A stretch of DNA of 64,000 bases from DAITPV01 sp050692555 (GTDB lineage: Bacteria; Actinomycetota; UBA4738; CALAEC01): assembly GCA_050692555.1 (NCBI GenBank), contig JBOGVS010000015.1, positions 1-64,000 of the forward strand, read 5' to 3'. Made by a program: the position numbers and the translations under genes. Below the pieces are notes generated by a model, which worked only from the letters and a program-made list of their open reading frames with translations, was not told where the DNA came from and did not search any database. Below, piece by piece: positions 19,994 to 27,429 of this stretch; the first letter of the stretch is position 1, and each line of letters opens with the position of its first letter.

Positions 19994-21724
19994 ATGCGAC
20001 GAAGCGAGCGTGCTTCCGTCGCTGGCCCCGAAGACGTGGCCACCGGGAGTGAGGTCGCCGCGCCTCCAGGGACCGCGCCGGTTCCCGAGCCCCAGAGAAG
20101 GCGGGATCGACTGGCGGTGCTGGTTCCTCTGGGGCTCGTCGCGCTCGGCGCTCCGGTCCCCATCCAATCGATACCCAGCCCCTATGACGGCGGTCTCCTT
20201 CTCACCCTCGCCCGATTCTCCGGCCTGTCTCAGGTTCCATATCGGGACCTGTGGACGTTGTACGGGCCCGGCCCCCCCTATTACGGCGCCGCGATCATGG
20301 AGCTGTTCGGCCCTGGGCTGCTGCCGATACGGCTGGGATACCTGGTGCTTCACGCCCTGCTGGTCACCGGGGTGTTCGTCGTCGCCGCCCGCTTCGTTCG
20401 GCGATGGGTCGCGGCGCTCCTGACGATCCCGATCGCCACGTTCGCCTATTCGCCGGCACACTTCCATTTCGCGGGATCGATCGCCCTCATCCTGTGGGGG
20501 ACGTGGTTCCTCCTGCGGGCTCCGGAGGATCCCGCCCACACTCCCCGCCGGGTCACGATCGGGGCCCTGCTGATCGGCACATCGTTCTGGGGCCGATACG
20601 AGTTCGTGGTAATCGCCGTGGTGCTGGTGGTGGTGCTGTGGTTGCTCCTTCGCCGGCACCTGGGGACTTCGGCCCGCTGGATGCTACTCGCCGGCCTCAC
20701 ACCTCCCGCCCTCTTCACCGTGTACCTGGTCGCGGTGGTGGGTTGGGACAGGGCATACCACAACCTGGTCGAGTTCCCTTTTCGCTTGTACCCGCGACCG
20801 TACTGCCGTGGTCTCCCCGACGCGTGGGGCCCGGCCCTGAATGCCTTCCTGATGCCGTTCCGAGGACGGATCTGGTCCGGATACGACCTCACGCTCGCTC
20901 TGGGGACCTATCTCGTACCCGTGGTGGGCGGGTTGGTCCTGGTGAAGGGTGTTCGGCGCGGGAGGGAGCGGCCCTTCGAACGAGCCGTGATCCTCGCCCT
21001 GGGGATCGCCATCCTGTTCGTGTGGCTCGAGATGCGGCCTCGGGCCAGCACTGAGCCCCACCCCACCTGGCCACTGACGATCGTCGGCGCTGCGGTGCTC
21101 CTGGAGGGCGTGCGCAGCCGTGGGCGGCGGATCGTCGCCCTGGCCGTTCCAGGTGCCGTGTTCCTGCTGGTGATGGCCACGTCCTGGTTGCCGAACGTCC
21201 TTCCTTCGTGGACGACCTGGCCTGCCTACGATCCTCTCTACGGGTTCTCGAGGATCGAGGAGGACTGGGTCTTCGATCGCCGGGTCTGGAACGAGATGAT
21301 ACAGACCGTTCATCGATACGCCGCCCCCGACGAACCGATCTTCGTCGGGCTCCAGGCCAACACGGGCCATTTCGCCAACTTCCCGATCTTCTACTGGGTG
21401 ACCGATCGCCCGCCCGTGTCTCGATTCATCGAGTTCGAACCCTGTTTCACGGACACCGAGAGCGGCCAGAGGTTGATCGTTCAGGACCTCGAGGGCACCG
21501 ATGTGATCGTGAACACGGCGCACTTCCCGTGGCCTCCTCCTCCGTTCGGTGCGCCCGCCACCACCCTCGACGCATACATGGACGAGAACTTCATGGTGGC
21601 CTATACGGGCACGCTGTTGTTGGAGGGCGACATCGAGGTCCTCGTCCGCCGGGGAGCGAGCCCCGTTGGGGGAGTGGCCGCCGGCGCGGGATCGACCCAG
21701 CCTTGGTCCTCGGAGTCGGGATGA
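19994..21724 (+). CDS. Polytopic membrane protein, possible GT-C-type glycosyltransferase
   Basis: 576 residues. A Pro/Ala-rich cytoplasmic tail (1-38) is followed by about ten membrane helices. The first extracytoplasmic loop contains SPYDGGLLLTLARF and YRDLWTLYGPG, where GT-C transferases (GT39/ArnT-like) hold their catalytic acidic residues. The C-terminal soluble part contains FVGLQANTGHFANFPIFYW. No Pfam-level family is certain. It heads a plus-strand run of five genes; its TGA overlaps the next ATG. Working guess: an enzyme or channel in extracytoplasmic glycan modification. Confidence 0.62.
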   Translation: MRRSERASVAGPEDVATGSEVAAPPGTAPVPEPQRRRDRLAVLVPLGLVALGAPVPIQSIPSPYDGGLLLTLARFSGLSQVPYRDLWTLYGPGPPYYGAAIMELFGPGLLPIRLGYLVLHALLVTGVFVVAARFVRRWVAALLTIPIATFAYSPAHFHFAGSIALILWGTWFLLRAPEDPAHTPRRVTIGALLIGTSFWGRYEFVVIAVVLVVVLWLLLRRHLGTSARWMLLAGLTPPALFTVYLVAVVGWDRAYHNLVEFPFRLYPRPYCRGLPDAWGPALNAFLMPFRGRIWSGYDLTLALGTYLVPVVGGLVLVKGVRRGRERPFERAVILALGIAILFVWLEMRPRASTEPHPTWPLTIVGAAVLLEGVRSRGRRIVALAVPGAVFLLVMATSWLPNVLPSWTTWPAYDPLYGFSRIEEDWVFDRRVWNEMIQTVHRYAAPDEPIFVGLQANTGHFANFPIFYWVTDRPPVSRFIEFEPCFTDTESGQRLIVQDLEGTDVIVNTAHFPWPPPPFGAPATTLDAYMDENFMVAYTGTLLLEGDIEVLVRRGASPVGGVAAGAGSTQPWSSESG

Positions 21725-23685
21725 GGTCGAGCCCACCGTCCACCGCCCCCGCTGCAGGAAGCGCCACCGCCCGGCTGGGTTCGGGGTGGGCCACGATCCT
21801 TGCCAGCGACCGGTTCCGTTGGGCGATCGCCATCGCAGTCACCGTCTACGTCTGCGTTGCCACATTCCCGGGAGCGTTCTGGATGATCCAGCCGGGCCTG
21901 GACGAGTCGTGGGTCTGGGCGATCAACAGACTTCCGTCCACCGATCTCGTCTTCGGCCGGGACCTGGCGTTCACCTATGGCCCCCTCGGGTACCTGCTGG
22001 CACCCGCGGCCATCAGCGAAACGATCTTCCGGGCTGCCGCGTTCAACGTGATCGCCCAGCTGACACTGGCGGCGCTGGCGATCTTCCACTTCGCCACGAA
22101 CCGGCGGATCCTGCCACTCGTCGGTTTCGGCGTGCTCTACCTGTTCGCGCTGTCACAGGCGCTCCAACCGGAGTTCCGGCTGCTGATCCTCGAAGCGCTG
22201 CTCCTTGCGGTCCCCCCGACGAGAGTCCGCATCTGGCGTGTCGCTTCGGTGGCCGCCGCCGTCCTGGCCGCGGTGCTGCTGTTCGCCAAATTCAGCGGCA
22301 TCGCAGCCGTGGTGATGCTCGCCGTGTCCGCAGCGACGTTGGCCCTGCGGAAGCAGGTCTCGCCCCGCGGTGTCCTTGCATGGCGAATCGCGCCGTTCGT
22401 CCTGGCGATCATCGTCGTCGGGCTGCCGCTGTTCCACAACCCGGGGAACTTCGTGCGGTGGCTCCGGGCCGGCTTCGAGGGTCTTCAGGGCTACGCCAGG
22501 TCGATGGCATTGCCTTATCCCCCTCTGTTGCTGTGGCTCGGGTTCCTTGGTCTGCTCATCCTGGGAGCCGCACTGGTGTGGATCGGCCGCTCGGATCGCG
22601 ACCTGGCGTTCGCCTGGCTCCCCCTGGTCGTGGCTGCGGCCGTTGCGTTCCGCTACGCGTTCACCAGGTCAGAGGGCCACCCCTTCTTCCAAATGCTCCT
22701 GGCCGTCCTCGCGGTCCTCATCCTCACGGCGTCCTCCCGAAGGATGCTGGCCGGCGTCCTGGTCGCCGGGCTCGTGGCGATCCCGCTCTTCGTGGTGGGC
22801 TCCGCGCCGAGCCCGATCTGTCCATGTCCGGCCCTGCTGAGTCCGGTGAGTGGGTGGTCCAGCCTACGCGGGCTGGCCGACCTTACGGAGCTGCGCGCGG
22901 ATGCCCGGGCTGCTGCCCGGCGTGCCCTGGAGGTCGAGCGGCTACCCGCGAAGTGGGTCTCCACGATCAAGGCGAACGGTGGCGACGTCGACTCGGTTCC
23001 GGCCGACCTCCTGTTCCTCAAAGCCAACGGCCTGCCATGGGATCCCGACCCCGTCCTGCAAACCTATTTCGCATACACGCCCTTCCTGGATAGATGGGCC
23101 GCGTCGCACTTCGCCGATCCCGATGGGCCGGACTTCGTGATCGCCCAATGGATCAACATCGACAGCCGGCATCCCATGCTCGACGCCCCGGCCGTCTGGC
23201 GATCGATCGTCCGCGGCTACGGAGTCGAGGGCACCTTCGACGGATTCGGCGGCCTGACCTTGCTCCACCGGCGCCCGGAGCCCCTGCCTTCTGGCGACGT
23301 GCTGAAGCGTGAACAGGCCAGGATCGGAGAGTGGGTGGAGGTACCCGACTCCCCGAGGCTGCTGTTCGCCTCGGTCCGCTTCCAGCCGAGTGTCCTTGGC
23401 CGGCTTGCCGGACTGGTTTGGAGAGTTGACCCCATGTTCATCGACCTCCAGTACGCGGATGGCCGTCTGGTCACATGGAGGATCCTTCCCACCACCGCAG
23501 AGGATGGGATGCTGATGAACCTGCTTCCCAGTTCCCACGCCGAGGTTGAAGCCCTGTTCTCCGGCCACCTCACGGCCAGGGTCATCGGGGTCCGGTTTCA
23601 CGGTCCGGGGGCGGGCTCGTTCAAAGAGGAGCTGGATATCGTGTGGGAGCGGGGCCCCTACGTACCGGTGGAGGAGACCCTTTGA
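21721..23685 (+). CDS. Large polytopic membrane protein of the polysaccharide operon
   Basis: 654 residues from the ATG at 21721, which overlaps the upstream TGA (ATGA). The longer open frame upstream is a shadow of the previous gene. After a 30-residue Ser/Ala-rich tail come about eleven hydrophobic segments. The first extracytoplasmic loop reads FWMIQPGLDESWVWAINRLP, then LAFTYGPLGYLL; the same placement of acidic residues and a YGP motif occurs in the preceding gene, so the two are probably distant relatives. The last 240 residues are a soluble domain without recognised motifs. Overlapping starts imply translational coupling and perhaps a complex. Function unknown. Confidence 0.62.
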   Translation: MRSSPPSTAPAAGSATARLGSGWATILASDRFRWAIAIAVTVYVCVATFPGAFWMIQPGLDESWVWAINRLPSTDLVFGRDLAFTYGPLGYLLAPAAISETIFRAAAFNVIAQLTLAALAIFHFATNRRILPLVGFGVLYLFALSQALQPEFRLLILEALLLAVPPTRVRIWRVASVAAAVLAAVLLFAKFSGIAAVVMLAVSAATLALRKQVSPRGVLAWRIAPFVLAIIVVGLPLFHNPGNFVRWLRAGFEGLQGYARSMALPYPPLLLWLGFLGLLILGAALVWIGRSDRDLAFAWLPLVVAAAVAFRYAFTRSEGHPFFQMLLAVLAVLILTASSRRMLAGVLVAGLVAIPLFVVGSAPSPICPCPALLSPVSGWSSLRGLADLTELRADARAAARRALEVERLPAKWVSTIKANGGDVDSVPADLLFLKANGLPWDPDPVLQTYFAYTPFLDRWAASHFADPDGPDFVIAQWINIDSRHPMLDAPAVWRSIVRGYGVEGTFDGFGGLTLLHRRPEPLPSGDVLKREQARIGEWVEVPDSPRLLFASVRFQPSVLGRLAGLVWRVDPMFIDLQYADGRLVTWRILPTTAEDGMLMNLLPSSHAEVEALFSGHLTARVIGVRFHGPGAGSFKEELDIVWERGPYVPVEETL

Positions 23686-23749
23686 ATCGCGTAGCCGCAT
23701 GGGACAATATGGGCCGCTCCGAATCGGATTGGGTCTAGGGATCACGCTC

Positions 23750-24943
23750 ATGGGATTCGACCTCGATGTTGTTATCATTGGGGGCTGCGGCCGGGCCGGC
23801 CTGCCCTTGGGCCTCGCTTTTGCCGACCGGGGCCTTCGCGTCGGTCTCTACGACATCGATCAGCAGGCGGTCCAAACCGTATCGGACGGCCGGATGCCGT
23901 TTCGAGAGGAGGGGGCAGATCCGGTCCTGGCGCGGGTCATGGAAGCCGGAAGGCTCCGGGCTTCCGCCGATCCCGCTCTCATCTCCAGCAGCGAGTCCGT
24001 GGTGGTGGTGATCGGAACGCCGGTCGACGAGCACCTGAACCCCGACATCCAGGCGGTCTCGGAGTCGCTCGGCGGGCTCCTCGACCGATTCGTGGACGGA
24101 CAGCTCGTGGTGCTGCGGAGCACGGTGTATCCGGGGGTCACGGCCAAGGTCGAGGCGTTGCTCCACTCGCGCGGCCAGGAAGTCGACGTGTGCTTCTGCC
24201 CCGAGCGGATCGCCGAGGGGCGGGCGCTCGTCGAACTGTATGAGCTTCCCCAGATCGTCTCCGGGCGCTCCCCACGCGCGGTAGAACGCGCGGAGAAGCT
24301 GTTCCGCAACCTCACAACGGAGGTGGTCCGGCTGGAGCCGGAGGAAGCCGAGCTGGCAAAGCTGTTCACCAACGCCTGGAGGTACATCAAGTTCGCCGCG
24401 GCCAATCAGTTCTTCATGATCGCCAACGATTTCGGGATCGACTTCGAACGGATCAGGTCCGCCCTGGCCCACGACTACCCTCGAGCTAAAGACCTGCCTC
24501 GCGCCGGGTTCGCCGCGGGACCTTGCCTGTTCAAGGACACCGCGCAGCTCGCAGCCTTCAACAACAACAACTTCCACCTGGGCCAAGCCAGCATGATGAT
24601 CAATGAGGGGCTGCCGCTCTACGTAATCTCTCGACTGGAACGGCGGTTCGACCTCAGCCAGATGACTGCGGGGATCCTGGGGATGGCCTTCAAGGGGGGA
24701 TCCGACGACACCCGCTCCAGCCTGAGCTACAAGCTGAAGCGGATCTTGCGATTCAAGGCCAAGGAAGTGATCTCCACCGACCCCAATGTGCAGAACGATC
24801 CGGATCTCCTGCCACTGGACGAAGTTCTCCGCCGTTCGGATCTCCTGATCGTCGGAACGCCGCATCCCGAGTATGCGGGGCTCGTGGTCGACGTCCCCGT
24901 GGCGGACATCTGGGGGATCGTCGGCGACACGGTATCGGTATGA
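23750..24943 (+). CDS. UDP-glucose/GDP-mannose dehydrogenase family protein
   Basis: 397 residues. The Rossmann start VVIIGGCGRAGLPLGLAFADRG, then VIGTPVDEHLNP and RSTVYPG, is typical of nucleotide-sugar 6-dehydrogenases. The middle domain has ELAKLFTNAWRYIKFAAANQF. The active-site Cys lies in AGPCLFKDT, compared with the usual GxGGxCxPKD; Cys, Lys and Asp are retained. The C-terminal domain (ILGMAFKGGSDDTRSS) binds the nucleotide sugar. The reaction would be NAD-dependent oxidation of a UDP- or GDP-hexose to the uronic acid, or of UDP-HexNAc to its acid form. ATG 23750 is chosen so that the protein starts just before the Rossmann strand. Its TGA overlaps the next ATG. Confidence 0.85.
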   Translation: MGFDLDVVIIGGCGRAGLPLGLAFADRGLRVGLYDIDQQAVQTVSDGRMPFREEGADPVLARVMEAGRLRASADPALISSSESVVVVIGTPVDEHLNPDIQAVSESLGGLLDRFVDGQLVVLRSTVYPGVTAKVEALLHSRGQEVDVCFCPERIAEGRALVELYELPQIVSGRSPRAVERAEKLFRNLTTEVVRLEPEEAELAKLFTNAWRYIKFAAANQFFMIANDFGIDFERIRSALAHDYPRAKDLPRAGFAAGPCLFKDTAQLAAFNNNNFHLGQASMMINEGLPLYVISRLERRFDLSQMTAGILGMAFKGGSDDTRSSLSYKLKRILRFKAKEVISTDPNVQNDPDLLPLDEVLRRSDLLIVGTPHPEYAGLVVDVPVADIWGIVGDTVSV

Positions 24944-25680
24944 AGCCCAGGGTCTCGGTGGTCATCCCGGCGTACAACGAGGATGAGAACATCGTCGCGT
25001 CCCTGGACCGGGTCTTCGAGGCAGTCACCCTTCCCTGCGAGGTGCTCGTGGTGTACGACGATCCGGCGGACACCACCCTTCCGTATCTCGAGAAGTACGT
25101 CAGAGAAGAGCCGCGCCTGGTTCCCCTGCTCAACGAGTACGGCCCCGGCCCCGCTCGGGCGATCCGGTTTGGAGTGGAACATGCCCGCTCGGATGTCGTG
25201 GTGGTCACCATGGCCGACGGGAGCGACGACCCGCACCAGATCGATCAGCTGGCTCGCCTGGTCGAACGCGGCGTGGTGATCGCGGCCGCGTCCCGGTACA
25301 CCAGAGGTGGCCAGCAGGTGGGCGGACCGTGGTTCAAGAGCTTCCTGTCTCGGATGGCCGGCCTGACCATGCACTGGTTCGCGAGAGTCGGGACCCGCGA
25401 CGCCACGAACTCGTTCAAGGCGTACTCCACCCAGTTCCTCCAGAAGGTGGGGATCCACTCGGACTCCGGGTTCGAGGTCGGCATCGAGCTGGTGGCGAAG
25501 GCCAAGCGTCTCCGCCAGCCGATCGCAGAGATTCCCACGATCTGGCTGGATCGATCCCTCGGGAGCTCGAACTTCCAGCTCGCGGCCTGGATCCCCCGTT
25601 ATCTGCGCTGGTACTTCTTTGCCTTCGGAGGCCGTCTCACCGAGGATCGGCTCGCTGAGAAGGTCGCCAGGAAGTCGTGA
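24940..25680 (+). CDS. Glycosyltransferase family 2, polyprenyl-phosphate type
   Basis: 246 residues, a compact single GT2 domain: VSVVIPAYNEDENI, VLVVYDDPADTT in the second nucleotide-binding loop, and TMADGSDDPHQ as the DxD-like metal site. No membrane segment is obvious, although PRYLRWYFFAFGG near the C-terminus may contact the membrane. Size and motifs are those of DPM1-like synthases that charge undecaprenyl or decaprenyl phosphate with one sugar. It overlaps the dehydrogenase upstream (ATGA) and the epimerase downstream (GTGA), so the three are probably made together and may act on one sugar. Confidence 0.82.
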   Translation: MKPRVSVVIPAYNEDENIVASLDRVFEAVTLPCEVLVVYDDPADTTLPYLEKYVREEPRLVPLLNEYGPGPARAIRFGVEHARSDVVVVTMADGSDDPHQIDQLARLVERGVVIAAASRYTRGGQQVGGPWFKSFLSRMAGLTMHWFARVGTRDATNSFKAYSTQFLQKVGIHSDSGFEVGIELVAKAKRLRQPIAEIPTIWLDRSLGSSNFQLAAWIPRYLRWYFFAFGGRLTEDRLAEKVARKS

Positions 25681-26696
25681 AGGTCCTGGTCACCGGCTCT
25701 GCCGGGTTCATCGGCGGCTACGTCGTCGAGCACCTCTTGGAGAAGGGTCATGAAGTTGTGGGTGTGGACAATCTGTCCAAGTACGGCCCTGTCTCGAAGT
25801 CGTACGATTCCCACCCTCGCTACCGCGTCGTCGAAGAAGACGCGCGGAACGTCGAGCGCCTCTCCGAGCTCCTCGGTGATTGCGATCACTTCATCGCCGG
25901 CGCCGCCCTCATTGGGGGGATCTCCTACTTCCATTCCTATGCCTACGATCTCTTGGCCACCAATGAGCGCATCACTGCCGCCGCCTGCGACGCTGCGATC
26001 GATGTCTTTGGCCGCGGGAGACTCCAGAAGGTGACCTACATGAGCTCATCGATGGTCTTTGAGTCGGCGACCTCCTGGCCGTCGTTCGAAGGACAGGAGC
26101 TGGAGGTCCCTCCCCCGGGGTCCTCGTACGGGTTCCAGAAGCTCGCGGTCGAGTACTTCGCCCGGGCGGCTTACGAGCAGCACGGTCTCCCGTACACCAT
26201 CGTCCGCCCCTTCAACTGCGTGGGGGTGGGGGAGATGCGAGCGCGGGCAGCACCGGAGATCCTCAGCGGGAACGTCAAGCTGGCGATGAGCCACGTGGTG
26301 CCGGACCTGGTCCACAAGGTGGTGAAGGGGCAGGATCCGCTCCACATCCTGGGCGACGGGAGCCAGGTTCGTCACTACACGTATGGCGGCGACCTGGCCC
26401 GAGGCATTGTACTGGCGATGGAGCACCCCGACGCCCTCAACGAGGACTTCAACCTGTCGACCGCGGAGTCCACCACCGTCCTCGAATTGGCGGAGAAGAT
26501 CTGGGACCGACTCCGGCCCGGCAGCTCATTCCGGTACGTGAGCGACCCGCCGTTCGAGCACGATGTGCAACAGAGGATTCCCTCCACCGAGAAGGCCAAG
26601 CGGATCCTCGGCTTCGAGGCCACCACGACCCTGGATCAGACGCTGGACCAGACCATCCCCTGGATTGCCGACGCCGTCGACCAGGGACTGATCTGA
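25677..26696 (+). CDS. NAD-dependent epimerase/dehydratase (extended SDR)
   Basis: 339 residues. The NAD loop GSAGFIGG is at residues 7-14. The catalytic pair is in SSYGFQK (YxxxK), with an upstream SSS motif (TYMSSSMVFE). C-terminal substrate-binding elements include RPFNCVGVGE and GDGSQVRHYTYGGDLARGI, typical of UDP-sugar 4-epimerases and decarboxylases. Following a nucleotide-sugar dehydrogenase, it may epimerise or otherwise convert the uronic acid product; the exact reaction is not readable. Last gene of the five-gene plus-strand run; the next gene converges on it. Confidence 0.83.
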   Translation: MKVLVTGSAGFIGGYVVEHLLEKGHEVVGVDNLSKYGPVSKSYDSHPRYRVVEEDARNVERLSELLGDCDHFIAGAALIGGISYFHSYAYDLLATNERITAAACDAAIDVFGRGRLQKVTYMSSSMVFESATSWPSFEGQELEVPPPGSSYGFQKLAVEYFARAAYEQHGLPYTIVRPFNCVGVGEMRARAAPEILSGNVKLAMSHVVPDLVHKVVKGQDPLHILGDGSQVRHYTYGGDLARGIVLAMEHPDALNEDFNLSTAESTTVLELAEKIWDRLRPGSSFRYVSDPPFEHDVQQRIPSTEKAKRILGFEATTTLDQTLDQTIPWIADAVDQGLI

Positions 26697-26714
26697 CCGG
26701 GGCCAGGAACGAGC

Positions 26715-27398
26715 CTAGGAGGTACGCCTCCCAACGACGAGCATCTGCCGTCCGAAGATGGGCCAAACGAATGGAAGCCGGAGATAGAGGCGTAGCAGGA
26801 GCAGGCTCTTCGGAACCGATGTCTGCTTGACCGTGTAGGGAAGGAACCGGGGGACCACCCGCTCGAGACCGAAGCCGGTCAGCTTCAGCGCTTCCCCCAG
26901 GCTGAAATCGGTGAGGGGGGTGTGGTGGTCGAAGTAGTCCCAATAGCGCCCATGGAGGTACCGGATGTTCGGCATGAGCACGATCAGCGTGCCGCCCGGC
27001 CGCAACACCCGATGGCACTGTTCAAGGGTGCCGAGCACCGCGGCCTTGCCAGACAGGTGCTCGAGGAAGTTTGAGGAAAAGACGACGTCCACCGATCCCG
27101 GCTCGATGGCCGAAAGGTCCAAGCTGGAGGTGATCACGACCCGCGCATCTCGGGCGTACGCCTTGACGTCGGGGTTGAGATCCACCGCGATCTTCTCCCC
27201 ACAGTGGATCGCGTTGATGAACTCGCAGCGTCCCGCTCCAAGGTCGAGGACCGTGTCCGTGTCCTTGACGTACCGCTGGAAGGCACTCCGGCACAGGATG
27301 TCCCACGCTCGTTCCTTGAACATCTGGTCCTGGTCGGCAAAGCGTTCTCGGTAGAGGTGCGAGAGGCGCTCGGCATCCAGCGGGTCGGGAATCGACAC
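26715..27398 (-). CDS. Class I SAM-dependent methyltransferase
   Basis: 227 residues from GTG 27398 (MSIPDPLDAERL). The frame continues to 27479, which would overlap the upstream gene by 50 nt. Motifs: VLDLGAGRCEF (SAM motif I), VDVVFSSNFLEHLS, and VLRPGGTLIVLMPNIRYLHGRYWDYFDH. The last feature, after motif IV, is common in methyltransferases of polysaccharide clusters. It is the final gene of the eight-gene minus-strand operon. Likely role: O- or N-methylation of a glycan intermediate. Target unknown. Confidence 0.8.
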   Translation of the reverse strand: MSIPDPLDAERLSHLYRERFADQDQMFKERAWDILCRSAFQRYVKDTDTVLDLGAGRCEFINAIHCGEKIAVDLNPDVKAYARDARVVITSSLDLSAIEPGSVDVVFSSNFLEHLSGKAAVLGTLEQCHRVLRPGGTLIVLMPNIRYLHGRYWDYFDHHTPLTDFSLGEALKLTGFGLERVVPRFLPYTVKQTSVPKSLLLLRLYLRLPFVWPIFGRQMLVVGRRTS

Positions 27399-27429
27399 GG
27401 CTGACTGATACCCGGTCGGCCCGCCAGTG

